64,000 nt of DNA from Impatiens glandulifera (GCF_907164915.1 NC_061866.1:52883113-52947112); one strand, 5' to 3'. Counted from the stretch's first letter, positions 36,326 to 50,022 are shown. A program made the numbers and translations. The notes: generated from the letters alone by a model not told the origin.

Positions 36326-39300
36326 ATGCCTGGAAACAAGTTCAATGGCAACTCATCCATCCCTTCAAGTCGTCTTGAAAGGCTCTTAAGGGATAGAAAA
36401 ATAAGGAAGAACAACCGGAGTTATCAGCCAAATGATCCTGAGCCTTATGAGAATGATAATGAGGAACCATATTTGGATGGGAATTATTCTTCCAGACCAA
36501 ATGGTGAGGGATACGAAAGGCCATATAGACAGAGATTGTTGGTGGTGGCCAATAGGCTGCCTGTGTCAGCAGTTAGGAGAGGTGAGGAATCATGGTCACT
36601 TGAGATAAGTGCTGGTGGCCTAGTTACCGCTCTTCTTGGTAAGTAATTAATCATTATTTTATTATTATTATTATTATCTGTTGATGGCTAGTTTAAATAG
36701 TCTTATAACCTTATGGCATTCTCTTAAACTGTGGAAGGTGTCAAGGAATTTGAGGCAAGATGGATTGGATGGGCCGGTGTCAATGTGCCAGATGAGGCTG
36801 GTCAGAGAGCTCTTACCAAGGCTTTGGCTGAAAAGGTTCTTGGACCCAGACTCGTTCATTTTATCGCCCTGCAGGATTGATGCTTTTTAAAATTTTATTT
36901 CAGAAGGAGTCACTCCGATGGTCACGAAATTACTTAAGTTTCTTCATTAATGCAGAGGTGTATTCCTGTATTTCTTGATGAAGATATAGTCCACCAATAT
37001 TACAATGGCTATTGCAACAACATATTGTGGCCACTTTTTCATTACATTGGACTTCCACAAGAAGACCGGCTTGCCACAACCAGAAGTTTTCAGTCTCAGT
37101 TTGCAGCATATAAAAAAGCAAATCAGATGTTTGCTGACGTTGTAAACCAACATTATCAAGAAGGGGATGTTGTTTGGTGCCATGATTATCATCTCATGTT
37201 TCTCCCAAAATGTCTCAAGGAATATAATATCAAAATGAAAGTTGGTTGGTTTCTCCACACACCATTCCCCTCTTCTGAGATTCACAGGACGTTGCCATCT
37301 CGTTCTGAGCTGCTCCGGGCAGTTCTAGCTGCTGATCTTGTTGGGTATGTGTTTAATGCATGTATTGCTTAAATTGCCTTCATTTATTCATGAATAATGA
37401 ATAATGCACCAAGTAATTTCATTTATGCCATGTTTAGTTGGGTTTAATTAATATTATTGATCCATATATAACTTACAGATGATGAAAATTGTCTCTTTAT
37501 TGTAGTTTTCATACTTATGATTATGCAAGGCACTTTGTGAGTGCATGTACTCGTATTCTCGGGCTTGAAGGTACTCCTGAAGGGGTTGAGGATCAAGGCA
37601 GGCTAACTCGGGTGGCAGCTGTATGTTTTTTCTATGCTTTTCAGTTTTATTATTAATACATTCCATGCCTGCTCCCTAGGGAACACCTTTCAAACATCAT
37701 GTATTACCACAATTATAAGCTTTTGTACTTGAATGCATTTATTTCATCATTTCTATTTATTTACTTTCTTATATTGTGAACTTCAGTTCCCTATTGGGAT
37801 CGATTCAGATCGATTCATCCGAGCTCTTGATAATCCCAAAGTTCAAGAGCATATCAAAGATTTAAAGGAAAGATTTGCTGGGAGAAAGGTGGGTATTTAT
37901 TCCTATTCTCAAATTGTATCTCCAGCACTTAGATTTCTTTTTTCATGTATTGCATTCTATGAAATATGATTTGGCATAGGGTTTTGGGAGAGTTTACCGA
38001 ATTTAATATTATTCTGGTATTGAAAATGTGGTCATAGTCCCAAACTCACAGAAAATAAGATGTCCATATGACAATTTCTTTAAATGTGTTGTAGCCATTC
38101 ATAAATGTTTCACCCCCTTTACTTCTTATTGTTATCATCCAGGTAATGTTAGGCGTTGATCGTCTAGACATGATTAAAGGAATTCCTCAAAAGATATTGG
38201 CATTTGAAAAGTTTCTGGAGGAAAATCCTAGTTGGAGTGAAAAAGTGGTTTTGCTGCAAATTGCGGTTCCAACTAGAACTGATGTTCCAGAATGTATGCT
38301 TCTAATTTTATGTAGTCTTTCTTATTTTTTTCTTAAAGAGGTCAACTTTTCATTTAAAAACGAAGAATACAAGGGGCTGGGGAAAATCAAAAACATAAAT
38401 ATGTAGTATATTCCTATGCTCTATAATTTGTGCATTTAGTCTTTGCATCCTATGCTGTGCTTCTTGGGCTTGGTTCAGCCATCTTGCTTGTGGAAATGGT
38501 TTAGGAGCTCAAAAATAGGCAGGTGCAATGACATGACAAACTGGTGAAAATGTTTGTTCTCCTTTCTAAGATCTTTGACATGTATCAAATTTTCTTTCTT
38601 TAAAATAAATAGCATAAGTAACTAGAGATGCTCCTTAAAAAGCATTAAAGTCACTTATAATTTGAGTCACATTGATATAGGATAATAACTGTGATTTACT
38701 TGAGTGGTTTGAATTTCATAGAAATAGAAGTGTCTCTTGTAGCTTTTCCAGTGGCATATCTGAGTTTGAAAATTTGGGTTATTCAACACCACAAATAGTT
38801 GACGTACTATGTTTTTGCCTATCATGCGCTCTTTTTAATAAAAGTTGACATTTTCATAAAACAAAAACAAATAGTTGACGTACTGTTGTAACATGATCCT
38901 GGTTTTATATCTGTAAAGATAAGTATATTAACTGGAAAATGTCTATGCTCTCTTGTTAGATATGAGTGAATCAATGTTATTATTTCGTGACAATATGTTG
39001 AATGTGTACACCAGGTTGATGAAATACTGATTTTTGCATTGCATATTAAACTCTGATTGAACTTGAGAGTTGACGCTAATATGTTAGTCATGCATATTCA
39101 AATTCATTTTTCTCCTATACTACCCTTTTCTATGACTTGGGTCATATTATTTGGACTAGATGCATAGTAACATTTTCAGTTACACAGAAATGCCATTTTC
39201 TTTTGTTCAAAGAATCCAGTAAACTATATTCTTCCAGTATCACATAAAATGCTAAGGAGTGATTAAATGTTCTTATGTGATTGAACAGATCAGAAGCTTA

Positions 39301-42300
39301 CAAGCCAGGTCCATGAAATTGTAGGACGCATAAATGGAAGGTTTGGGACATTGACTGCAGTTCCGATACACCATCTGGTTAGAAATTTTCATTTAGTTTC
39401 TTAAACTGTGATGCCTGATATATTTATTGTGCATGATAATAGGTAGCCAAAATTAATGGGATGTTTTTCTAAAGGTGTCTTACTTTTTTTCTTCAAAATT
39501 TTACTTTATTTTTATTGTTTAGGTTTCTTCATCCTATATTAAATTTTAGAGCAGATTACTTGTTCTCTTTCTTCTCCCCTCTAGTTTTCATTGAAATGTG
39601 GAGGGGTCATTAGATGTAGCCATTTTAGTGCTTTTTCACATTGGAAGCTTGAATATAATGGTTTCCAACAGTAAGAATAAAAGCCCTCATGCTGTACTTA
39701 TTGTTTTCACCCGGACCCACTACAATTCATCATCCTGTTTTACATCAATATTTGATCAGCTATCAGTATCAAGGCTGATGATCTTTTAGTCCTGTTTATT
39801 TGACTATTCATAATATGAATAATTTATGATATTCTTCTTTTTTGCTAAAAGAATTTATAGCATTTGCTGCTGCAGGGAATGTCTCATCCTATTTTTATGT
39901 ATAATTTTCAGGACCGCTCACTCGATTTTCTTGCATTATGCGCACTGTATGCTGTTACTGGTACTAGCTCTTATATTATCAGAAATTTAACATCTTACTT
40001 TTTCAAGAATCTTGTGAATAATGTAATTTGGACAGAAAGCAATTCAAACTGTATCACCGACTCCCTGAGGGATGTCAGTGGGTCATCATTTTCTTGTCAA
40101 AACTGATTAGTTTTTCCATATGCTGATAAATTTGAAGTTCTACTATAGGAAATTAATTATTTCCCGTTGATCTATATACTGAAACAGAGAATAGCTTATC
40201 ATGAATAATTTCAATTTATTAACATATTTCAGCATGAGTTTCCATATACAACAAGACAATGATATGATGTATAATTTATGTTTTTGATAAGTCATACTCT
40301 ATGTTTCTGATTCATAGAAAGATGATAGTGTTATGAAGAATATATTCTTAAATAACTGTATTGAGTTTTAGATTCTCAAGATCCTTCATTTCCTAAATGT
40401 TTCTTTATTATTAAGCATGTTTTCTCAAAACAACTAGAAAAGTTACTGAAATTGCTTATCTCTGCTCAGATGTAGCTCTTGTCACATCATTGAGAGATGG
40501 AATGAATCTCGTCAGCTACGAGTTTGTGGCATGCCAAGATGCAAAGAAAGGAGTTCTCATTCTTAGTGAAGTAACTACGACAATCTTTAATCTTGCTTTA
40601 TTTTCTTGTTTGTTGTTATTAAAAAATCTCATTGTCGGGTCATGGCTGTGAGGAGTCGTGCTAGCCACCCTCGGTGAATAAACCCCGGTCACCAAAAAAA
40701 AATCCCATTACCAAATTATTGCCACGACAAATGAAATCAGATTTCAATATCTTTATATTGTTCTTGCAAGGAATCATGAAGTGCATTAGTTTATTTACTA
40801 TAATGAAGTTAAAATTACCACATAACTGGTATATACGTACTTTGATCTTATTGGCATTTAGCCTTCTTTTTCTCCTTCTGTTCTTTTGTTTTTGTTTCTC
40901 TTCTCCCTTCCATCTTTAATTCATTAAACGCGTCTTGCGTCTTCTTTTTAATGAAAAGTTGACATTTTTCAAAATACTTCAGAAGATTATCTATCCAGTT
41001 TGGCTTGTTAAACTGGGGTTCAGTCTTTTGTGTAGTTTTGTATTCTAATAAAAGAAATAATGCTTTTCCTTTGCTTATTAAGTTCCAAAAGATTAATGTT
41101 ATTGGTACACAGTTTGCAGGGGCTGCCCAGTCTTTAGGTGCTGGAGCTATTCTTGTAAATCCATGGAACATTACTGAAGTTGCTGCTTCAATTGGCCAAG
41201 CTTTAAATATGCCAGCTGAGGAAAGGGAAAAGCGGCATAGGCATAACTATGCACATGTGACAACTCACACTGCTCAAGAATGGGCAGAAACTTTTGTAAG
41301 GTAATATATAAAATGTTTCGTAATGATCTTCTACCACTAGTTATTGGTTTCCAAAATTAACCAATTTATCTGGGGGAATATGTTATTAATAATGGCCCAA
41401 TTTTAAAACACTTATTGTTTTTGTTTTCGTATTTGGAGATACAAAAACGCTTGGAAACTAAATTTAGTGAGACACAGTGACACCGAAAAATTAGAGAGAT
41501 ATGAAGTAACACAAGAAATCAATCGACACTCTTCACTCTAGGAATCCACCAAAAGAGTTTAGAGCAAGATAAATAGAAGATAAACTTCTAAACAAGCTTA
41601 AAGTAATTATTATATCAAAAGTGAGTTGTCTTTCACGATTACAAAAAGGACTACAAATAGGCAAAACTAAGAAGTTGGAACAACTCTCCAAAAAGAAGTA
41701 AATAAACTTTATTACTAGATAATTAAATATTATGACGGTCGATCTCCAAAAGTGACTATTTGAATTCTACCACACTTCATTAATTTGATCTTATCTTCTT
41801 GACTTCTAGAGGCTTCCCAATTCCAGCATCATTCTTCCCCGGTTGGAGAAGATTCGACATCGAATCTGGAACTTGTTCGTCATCAATGTATGGTGAAAGA
41901 TCAGAAACATTGAACGTGGTTGAGACATCATAGTTTCCTGGTAACTCCACCTTGTAAGCATTATCACCAATCTTCTTCAAAATTCTAAAAGGACCATCAA
42001 CTCTAGGCTGTAATTTTCCATGTCGACCTCGAGGAAAACGCTCCTTTCTTAAGTGAATCCAAACCAAGTCTCCTTCATTGAAAACATAACGCTTTCTATG
42101 CTTGTTCGCCACCCTTTAATATTTCTCATTGTGCTTGATAATTTCTTGACGAACTTTCTCATGCAATTGCTTAATATCCTTAGCACGATCTTCTCCATCC
42201 TTGCTTATATGATGAGTAATAGGTATTGGAGCTAGATCTATGGGGTGATAGGATTCTTACCATAAACAACCTCGAACGGACTCGACCCGGTAGTTTGACT

Positions 42301-45300
42301 CGATGATCGATTGTAAGCAAACTCTGCTTGAGCCAAAACCTCATCCCATTGGCGAGGATTCTTTCCAATCAAACTTCTCAAAAGGTTTCCCAAGCTCCGA
42401 TTTACAACCTCTGTCTGTCCATCAGTTTGTGGATGGTGAGAAGAACTAAATTGAAGTTTAGTTCCAAGTTTCTTCCAAAGCGTTCGCCAGAAATGACTCA
42501 TAAATTTCGAATCCCGATCAGAGGTTATTGTCTTTGGAATGCCATGAAGCCTCACAATCTCTTTAAAATAAAGAATAGCTACGTGAGTGGCATCCATTGT
42601 TTTGATGCAAGGAATAAAGTGCGCCATTTTTGAAAACCGATCAACGACCACCATAATCGAATCTTTATTCCTTTGAGTGCGTGGCAGCCCAACAACAAAG
42701 TCCATACTCACATCTTCCCATGGACATAATGGTACCGGTAAAGGTGTGTACAAACCCGTATTTTGCCCATGACTTTTAGCAATATGACACACTCTGCACC
42801 TCTCTATGTACTTCTTGACATCTCGATCCATACGTGGCCAATAAAAATTTTCTTGTACGAGTGTAAGAGTCTTTTCTCTTCCAAAGTGTCCCGCAAGACC
42901 TCCGTTGTGTGCCTCATCGTTAATTGTTAGCCTTAATGAACAATCTGGAATACATAATAATGTACCTTTAAAGAGATAATCATCATCAATCAAGAAAAAC
43001 TTGAATGGAGCTTTTGAAGATTCCTCCCAAATTCTGCCGAAGTACAAATCATCTTTGTAGAGATCTTTTATCACCTCAAATCCAAGCACTTGTAACTGCA
43101 ACGTAGACAACAAAGAATGTCTTCGACTAAGAGCATCTGCCACTCGATTTAGCACGCCAGACTTGTGCTTGATCACAAAATTGAATGTTTGCAGAAACTC
43201 GACCCATTTTCCATGTCGCGGGTTCAACTTTTGTTGTGAGTTCAAGTACTTCAATGCTTCATGATCCGAGAAGAGAACAAACTCCTTGTGTAGTAGATAA
43301 TGTTGCCAATGATCCAAGGTACGAACAAGGGCAAATAACTCCTTGTCGTATGTTGAATAATTGCGTCGGGAGTTATTCATCATCTCACTAAAGAAAGCAA
43401 TGGGTCTGCCTTCTTGGCTAAGAACTCCTCCGATCCCCACATTAGAAGCATCACAATCTACTTCAAATACCCTTCCGAAATCTGGAAGTTGCAAAAGTGG
43501 AGCTTCCGTAATTTTTTTCTTGAGAAGTTCAAAGCTTTTTAATGCTTCCTCCGTCCACTTGAAACTACCACCTTTCAAACATTCAGTTATAGGAGCAATG
43601 ATAGTGCTAAAATTTTTGATAAATCTGCGGTAAAATGAAGCCAAGCCATGAAAACTCCGAATATCATGAATAGTCTTAGGGATTGGCCAACTTAAGATAG
43701 CTTCAATCTTGTCTCGATCCATCTTGATACCGTCGGAAGAAATATTGTAGCCCAAAAAGACGAGGCTGTCAGTGAAGAAGTGACATTTCTTCAAATTGGC
43801 ATATAACTTCTGTTCTCTTAGCACCCTAAAAACTTGTCGAAGATGATTTAAATGCTCTTCTGGACTAGAACTGTACACAAGAATATCGTCAAAATAGACA
43901 ACAACAAATTTCTCAATAAATGGTTTAAACATGTGATTCATAAGTCGCATAAATGTAGAGGGTGCATTAGAAAGTCCAAATGGCATAACCAGCCACTCGT
44001 AAAGACCATCTCTGGTCTTGAAAGCGGTTTTCCACTCATCTCCAGGCCGCATTCGAATTTGATGATAGCCACTCCGTAAATCAATCTTAGAACCAATTTT
44101 GAAGCTTTGAAGTTGATCAAAGAGATCATCGAGGCGAGGAATAGGAAAACGGTATTTGATCGTGATTTTATTCACCTCCCTACTATCAACACACATACGC
44201 CACGAACCATCTTTTTTTGGCACAAGAAGTGCTGGCACAGCACAAGGACTCTTACTTTCTTGTATAAGACCTCTTGCCAGCAAGTCTTCAACTTGTCGCT
44301 GCAACTCTTCATATTCCTTAGGATTCATTCTATAAGCAGCTTTATTTGGGATTGACGCACCAAGGATTAGATCAACACAATGTTGAATATTTCGCATGGG
44401 AGGGAGACCCGTAGGAATCTCTTCATGTACGACATCAACAAATTCTTGTAAAAGAGATCGCACTTGTAGAGGAATAATATTATCTTCCTTGTTTTCTTCT
44501 AAAACCACCAATGCAAACGCCCCTAATGATTCATTCATTACATCCTCAAATTGTGATTTGGCGAGCAAATTATTTCCTTCTTCCTTTGATGGTTTAACAA
44601 TGTCCTTCATTCTTGAAAGTCCCAAAATTATTTTCTCGCCATCTTTTATAAAAGTATAGGTATTTTTGAATCCATCATGTTGCGTTTTCCTATCAAATTG
44701 CAAAGGTCTTCCAAGAAGCAAATGACAAACATCCATAGGGATAACATCACACCAAACTTCATCTTTGTACTTTTCTCCAATAGAAAATTGAACGAGACAT
44801 CGATTATTTACCTTTACTTCATTACCTTTCCGAAGCCATGATAATTTGTAAGGTCGAGGATGATTTTCGGTTTTCAATTGCAGCTTCTCCACCATAGCTG
44901 TAGCCACAACATTTTCGCAGCTTCCTCCATCGACAATGATGTCACACACCTTGCCATTTGACGTGCATCTAGTGTGAAAAATATTATTACGAAGCCATGA
45001 ATCATCTGGAACATAAGTGGTGTTGAGGATACGCCGTATTACTAAAGCTTCCCCATAATCTTCATAAGTGATATCTCCCTCCTCGTTACATTCATCGTAA
45101 ATTGGTGTTGTCTCTTCATTCTCTTCTTCATACTCTTCCTCAACGAGAGTAATGATTCTTCTTGGGCAATCAGCGGCAAAATGTCCGAACCCTTTGCACT
45201 TGAAACAAGTTTTTTGATTAGTTGGACCACTTGATTTTTCAAAACTAGCAGCACCACCATCCTTACTTGTAAAAGATTTATGTTTTACGTCTTTTATAGC

Positions 45301-48300
45301 TGGACTGTTCTTGGAAGTAGAAGCACTTCCTCGGTTATAGGCACCACCACCCGATGAGAAACGTCCCCCAAAATGACTCGATTTTTTTTGTTGTTTTTCA
45401 ACTTTGAGAGCCAACTGACATACATCATTATATGTCAAATATTGCTGCAATTGGACCACATTTCCAATTTCATATCGTAGCCCTCCAAGAAAACGAGCAA
45501 TAGTTTGTTCTTCCGGCTCCAAAACATCGCATCGCATCATAAGATTTTCAAATTCAGCCACGTAGTCTTCCACAGATAGATCCTTCTGCCTGAAGTTGTG
45601 ATATTTGAGAAAAGCATCTTGGCGATAATTATTCGGCAAAAATTTCCTTCTTAACTCCTTCTTCATTTTGTCCCATGTTTTGATTTTTTTCTTGCCATCA
45701 CGCACACGTTGCTTCTTAAGGTGTTCCCACCAAATGGACGCATATTTTTTTAATTTGATAACCACTAACTTCACCTTGTTATCTTCTTGAACATCTTTGA
45801 ACTCAAAAATTCTCTCAACGGTATTGAGCCAGTCAATGAATTCATCAGGATTATTTTTTCCTTCAAAATATGGAATATCAATTTTAAAATCCAAAAACCT
45901 TTGGCGGACATTGTTTCTTTGGAACCGTTGACCACGAGATGCACGGTCACTTGCGTCATTATCATCATGAAATGGATTGAAATCCTCATCATTTATTCTT
46001 GAATCATCATCTGAACCATGACCATCAACATCATGTTCACGATATTCGCCACGCGCAAGGCGTTGTTCGAGTTGCTGCACTTGTCTCCTTAAATCTTCTA
46101 ACTCAATATCACGAAGGTCTCTTTGACGAGGTTTAGGTTCATCATCGTTTGGTCCTCTTCTTCTCCGACCAACCATTGTAAACCAAAGCTCTGATACCAC
46201 TTTGACACCGAGAAATTAGAGAGATATGAAGTAACACAAGAAATCAATCGACACTCTTCACTCTAGGAATCCACCAAAAGAGTTTAGAGCAAGATAAATA
46301 GAAGATAAACTTCTAAACAAGCTTAAAGTAATTATTATATCAAAAGTGAGCTGTCTTTCACGATTACAAAAAGGCCTACAAATAGGCAAAACTAAGAAGT
46401 TGGAAAACTCTCCAAAAAGAAGTAAATAAACTTTATTACTATATAATTAAATATTATGACGGTCGATCTCCAAAAGTGACTATTTGAATTCTACCACACT
46501 TCATTAATTTGATCTTATCTTCTTGACTTCTAGAGGCTTCCCAATTCCAGCATCACACAGATTCAAAATATCATTTATCTTTGAACGTTTCAGAAACAGA
46601 AATAATAAGTCTTCCATAGTAAGACAAAAGTGTTATTTTCAGTTTATTGTGCAACTTGGCATTTAGTCACAATTAGTTGAACACTTGACATGCTTTCTAG
46701 AACCAAAAGCTTCTTCTTATTATTAATTACATATCAATTTGTATCTTAATTTTCAATTTTTGTCACTTGCAGCGAGTTAAATGATACGGTTGTTGAAGCA
46801 CAGTTAAGGATAAGACAAGTGCCTCCTCAGCTTCCTGTTAGAGATGCAATTGAACATTACTTACAATCAAATAACAGACTACTAATACTGGTATGCTTTG
46901 TTTGTTGTCCTTGTTCACAATTAGCTAAAAAGTAATTTGTTGTCTTAATTTGGGTTTGATGCAAAACTGCAGGGATTCAATGCGACGTTAACAGAACCAG
47001 TTGACATTCCTGGTAGAAGAGGGGGTGATCAAATTCGAGAAATGGAACTGAAACTGCATCCAGAGCTAAGAGAATCTCTGACAGCTTTGTGTAGTGATAC
47101 AAAGACAACCATTGTCATCCTCAGTGGAAGTGACAGAAATGTCATGGATGAGGTATTTCATTCTTTAGTCTAAACTTTATCTTATTCCCCATACTAAACA
47201 AGTACTACTTCCCAATTCTACAGAACTTCAGCGAGTATAACATGTGGCTAGCAGCGGAACATGGGATGTTTCTACGCCACACAAAGGGGGACTGGATGAC
47301 CACAATGCCAGAACACTTGAATATGGAATGGGTTGACAGTGTTAAGGTATTTCACATACTGTAGTATTTTTTTCTATCTATTTGAATCCTGATGATTGTA
47401 ATATTTCAGCATGTTTTTGAGTATTTCACTGAAAGAACACCTCGATCGCATTTCGAACTCCGCCAAACTTCTCTTGTGTGGAACTACAAGTATGCAGGTT
47501 AGAATTGACTTTTTTTTAGATACTTTTTCTTATTTCATTATAAGAAATACATTTTTAGTTCTGATTGCCGGTTCCCCATAGATGTTGAATTCGGGAGACT
47601 CCAAGCAAAAGATATGCTGCAACATCTCTGGACTGGTCCAATTTCTAATGCATCGGTTGATGTTGTTCAAGGTAGCCGATCTGTTGAGGTGCGGGCGGTT
47701 GGAGTCACAAAGGTCAGTTTTGTCTCTCTTTTTTTTTGGAGGGTATATAAGTCTTACGTTTATGTATGAAGATTATCTTCAGTTGATATTGTTTTATTCA
47801 TTCAGGGAGCAGCAATAGATCGTATATTAGGCGAAATAGTTCATAGTAAAGCTATTTCAACTCCTATTGACTATGTCCTTTCCATCGGACATTTCCTGGG
47901 GAAGGTACACTTCTTCAGCATTCCTTAAATACTATTTCAAATTGAACTGGGCCTTGTTTAATATGATTAATTTCGTTCAAATTATCAACAAAAATACGTT
48001 GACAATGTCAACAAGGCCCTAGGGAATATCTTACCATTTATGGTTGTCAGGATGAGGATGTGTACACATTTTTTGAGCCCGAACTTCCATCGGATAGTAT
48101 TGGCATGACAAGAAATAAGGCAAGTGGTGGTGGTGGTGATGGGTCCAAGGGTGGTGGTGGTGGAGGTGGAGAGAAAAGGCCACCGGCAACAAAACTTGCA
48201 GCTAGCAGAAGTAGTAACAACAACAATAGAGGAGGATCATCTCATGGGAAGAATAATAATAGGTCGTCGTCGTCATCAAATTCGATAGGGGAGAAGAAAA

Positions 48301-48488
48301 CAAATAACAGGGCTTCACCAGAAAAGATATCTTGGAACGTGCTGGATCTGAAAGGGGAGAATTATTTCTCGTGTGCAGTGGGGAGGAATCGAACGAATGC
48401 TCGTTATCTACTGGGTACATCGGATGATGTTGTTTCGTTTCTAGAGGAACTGGCCAGAGCTGTTGGGTCATCATCGTCGTACTATTAG
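36326..48488 (+). CDS. TPS1: Class I trehalose-6-phosphate synthase (TPS1)
   Basis: Makes trehalose 6-phosphate, the plant sucrose signal, from UDP-glucose and glucose 6-phosphate. Seventeen coding exons: 36326-36638, 36738-36835, 36956-37344, 37506-37620, 37787-37888, 38143-38293, 39289-39377, 39912-39960, 40470-40570, 41113-41300, 46773-46890, 46973-47152, 47224-47346, 47410-47497, 47582-47712, 47806-47904, 48051-48488. They total 2772 nt in frame, 923 aa (Arabidopsis TPS1 942). The N-terminus starts MPGNKFNG with [10 protein letters not shown], the class I auto-inhibitory extension. The GT20 domain has [53 protein letters not shown] and [14 protein letters not shown]. The TPP-like domain has [10 protein letters not shown] in place of DxDGT, so no phosphatase activity is expected. 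The last exon has long Gly and Ser runs. Intron 10 (5472 bp) contains a gypsy retrotransposon. Confidence 0.96.
41478..41831 (-). repeat. 3' LTR of the gypsy element
   Basis: 354 bp, preceded in element orientation by the polypurine tract. It contains the stop codon of the last pol fragment. Confidence 0.95.
41780..42118 (-). pseudogene. C-terminal end of gypsy pol, separated by stop and frameshift
   Basis: The frame encodes [20 protein letters not shown] and later [10 protein letters not shown], the normal C-terminal tail after the integrase core of chromovirus-type elements. It is separated from the main frame by two lesions. The first is a one-base loss at about 42241-42245 (NPITP runs into a TAG). 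The second is a TAA at 42116-42118, where Lys or a similar residue is expected between EKY and RVANK. It continues into the LTR. Confidence 0.85.
42238..46176 (-). CDS. Ty3/gypsy gag-pol polyprotein, C-terminally truncated
   Basis: About 1312 aa from the ATG at 46176. Order: Arg-rich N-terminus; retrotransposon gag domain ([17 protein letters not shown]); CCHC knuckle ([14 protein letters not shown]); aspartic protease ([12 protein letters not shown]); reverse transcriptase with [19 protein letters not shown] and catalytic YFDDILVYS; RNase H ([28 protein letters not shown]); integrase zinc finger ([14 protein letters not shown], then CRVCHIAKS); and a DDE core ([33 protein letters not shown]). 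RT before integrase is diagnostic of Ty3/gypsy. The short LTRs and motifs suggest a chromovirus lineage such as Reina, CRM or Galadriel; the exact clade is unresolved. It ends prematurely at 42238 because of a frameshift. The PBS lies 12-23 bp before the ATG. Confidence 0.94.
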   Translation of the reverse strand: MVGRRRRGPNDDEPKPRQRDLRDIELEDLRRQVQQLEQRLARGEYREHDVDGHGSDDDSRINDEDFNPFHDDNDASDRASRGQRFQRNNVRQRFLDFKIDIPYFEGKNNPDEFIDWLNTVERIFEFKDVQEDNKVKLVVIKLKKYASIWWEHLKKQRVRDGKKKIKTWDKMKKELRRKFLPNNYRQDAFLKYHNFRQKDLSVEDYVAEFENLMMRCDVLEPEEQTIARFLGGLRYEIGNVVQLQQYLTYNDVCQLALKVEKQQKKSSHFGGRFSSGGGAYNRGSASTSKNSPAIKDVKHKSFTSKDGGAASFEKSSGPTNQKTCFKCKGFGHFAADCPRRIITLVEEEYEEENEETTPIYDECNEEGDITYEDYGEALVIRRILNTTYVPDDSWLRNNIFHTRCTSNGKVCDIIVDGGSCENVVATAMVEKLQLKTENHPRPYKLSWLRKGNEVKVNNRCLVQFSIGEKYKDEVWCDVIPMDVCHLLLGRPLQFDRKTQHDGFKNTYTFIKDGEKIILGLSRMKDIVKPSKEEGNNLLAKSQFEDVMNESLGAFALVVLEENKEDNIIPLQVRSLLQEFVDVVHEEIPTGLPPMRNIQHCVDLILGASIPNKAAYRMNPKEYEELQRQVEDLLARGLIQESKSPCAVPALLVPKKDGSWRMCVDSREVNKITIKYRFPIPRLDDLFDQLQSFKIGSKIDLRSGYHQIRMRPGDEWKTAFKTRDGLYEWLVMPFGLSNAPSTFMRLMNHMFKPFIEKFVVVYFDDILVYSSSPEEHLNHLRQVFRVLREQKLYANLKKCHFFTDSLVFLGYNISSDGIKMDRDKIEAILSWPIPKTIHDIRSFHGLASFYRRFIKNFSTIIAPITECLKGGSFKWTEEALKSFELLKKKITEAPLLQLPDFGRVFEVDCDASNVGIGGVLSQEGRPIAFFSEMMNNSRRNYSTYDKELFALVRTLDHWQHYLLHKEFVLFSDHEALKYLNSQQKLNPRHGKWVEFLQTFNFVIKHKSGVLNRVADALSRRHSLLSTLQLQVLGFEVIKDLYKDDLYFGRIWEESSKAPFKFFLIDDDYLFKGTLLCIPDCSLRLTINDEAHNGGLAGHFGREKTLTLVQENFYWPRMDRDVKKYIERCRVCHIAKSHGQNTGLYTPLPVPLCPWEDVSMDFVVGLPRTQRNKDSIMVVVDRFSKMAHFIPCIKTMDATHVAILYFKEIVRLHGIPKTITSDRDSKFMSHFWRTLWKKLGTKLQFSSSHHPQTDGQTEVVNRSLGNLLRSLIGKNPRQWDEVLAQAEFAYNRSSSQTTGSSPFEVVYGKNPITP
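46203..46555 (-). repeat. 5' LTR of the gypsy element
   Basis: 353 bp, about 99% identical by eye to the 3' LTR. It is followed in element orientation by a 3-nt spacer and the initiator-Met primer binding site. Confidence 0.95.
47949..48019. repeat. Tiny inverted-repeat element in TPS1 intron 16
   Basis: Perfect 10-bp inverted repeats, GGGCCTTGTT and AACAAGGCCC, enclose about 50 bp of AT-rich DNA within the last intron. It may be a miniature transposon remnant of the GGCCTTGTT family; similar ends occur near 4541, 28588 and 57301. No target-site duplication was seen. Confidence 0.4.
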
Positions 48489-49971
48489 ATTGCCAAGGAG
48501 AAGAAGAAGAAGAAAGAATAAGCTGACTGACTGTATCATCATCATCGTCATCTCTAACATACTACAAGTATTGTGTTATTATTATTATTGTTGTTGTTTA
48601 AATGTTGGTTAATTTGGTATATGTAAACAAACACAAAGACATCAGCTAGCTATGAACGATGAATGTGTATTAAGTGTGACTTAAAAGCATATGATATATG
48701 TATGTCGGATAAAACAAACCTTGTTTATTAGAAGATATCTCAAAGAACAGGAGGAGGGTGTTCCTTTCACTTTTGTATATTTCCAATTATTGACCAACTT
48801 TTGAAAAATGCATCTACTATGTATGTATGTATGTATGTTACATTTTCAATCATGGATGGGTAAAATAAATTTGTTTCTTATACACTCTCATTTCAAATAA
48901 TAAGTATCTTCTTTATTAATAATTTTCCATTGGTTGGTCATAATTTTTAAATGTTAATTCATCTCTTTTTAGCAAAAGTAAGAGGAAATTGTATGATTCT
49001 AAGTTATATTTTATTTCTCAAATAAAGTCAATAAACAATTTTGTAAATTAGCTTACATGTATCCTCATACTTAGCTATCACTTAACAAAATTATTTTAAG
49101 CAGTTGCTTACTCAAAATATTTAGTAGGAGGTTTGATTCCCAAAGTGGAAGCTCATAGCTAATTTTTGTAAAGATTTTTTTGATACAACTTGATTAATTA
49201 ACTTTTTATTGTTATAAAACTCAAATAAATTTGTATTTGGGATTCACCGTATATTAAGTGAGTTTGATTTTCCTTTAAGAACGAGTTCGGATCGGATTAT
49301 TTGAAAAGCTTAAAGGGAGAAAAAATAATGATTGTTGATGATTATTTCTTATAAAAAAACTTAAAAGTATTGATGTATATAAATAAAATAAAAGTTAATA
49401 ATTTAAAATATACGGTATTTTAGTTAATAATTTGAGTGATTTGATGTAAAAAAAAGAAACAAAGTGATATTTAATTTTGTTTGAATTATTTAAAAATTCA
49501 AACTCATGAAGGCTTAAATGATCTCCTTAAAACGACTTAAAAAAAAAAAGTTCGTGGGTGTTTCTTACAATTATATATATATATATATATATATATTTAA
49601 ATTAAGTGAGAATTAATTGATTATTAAATAATAATAAAAATAAACGTTTCTTCAAATATATATTTAAATATAATTTTTTGTTTTATTAATCCTATATATA
49701 TATTTAAATTAAGTTAGTTTGATTTTCACTTAAAACGTCTTAAAAATAGGTGAGAGTAATCTTAGTATTTTTACATTAAAAATATATATGTAAATAAGTG
49801 AGAATTAATTAATTATTAAATAATAAAAAAACAAATGTTTTTTCAAATATTTCTTTAAATAAATTTGATAATTATTAACAATATTTAAATTAAATAAGTT
49901 TGATCCTTAATTGAAATGCTTAAAAAGAAAGTGAGAGTGCGGAGAGTGAAAGTTAGGGTCCTTGTGGATTG

Positions 49972-50022
<51 letters not shown>

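Larger units (their letters stand above)
41473..46560 (-). mobile_element. Young Ty3/gypsy retrotransposon in TPS1 intron 10
   Basis: Element on the minus strand (41478-46555) flanked by the perfect 5-bp duplication CACAG (41473-41477 and 46556-46560). LTRs of 354 and 353 bp start TGATGCTGG and end CGGTGTCA in element orientation. By eye they differ by four substitutions and one 1-bp indel. The PBS TGGTATCAGAGC (initiator Met tRNA) is at 46188-46199 and the polypurine tract GGGGAAGAA at 41832-41840. The element runs antisense to TPS1. Removing it and one duplication copy leaves an intron of 389 bp, normal for this gene. The polyprotein is interrupted near its C-terminus, so it is probably not autonomous now. 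Confidence 0.96.

Noticed and set aside
46176..46200. Extended gypsy gag start upstream of the ATG at 46176
   Set aside because: That extension begins with GTG and translates the primer binding site; the first ATG at 46176 is the reasonable start.
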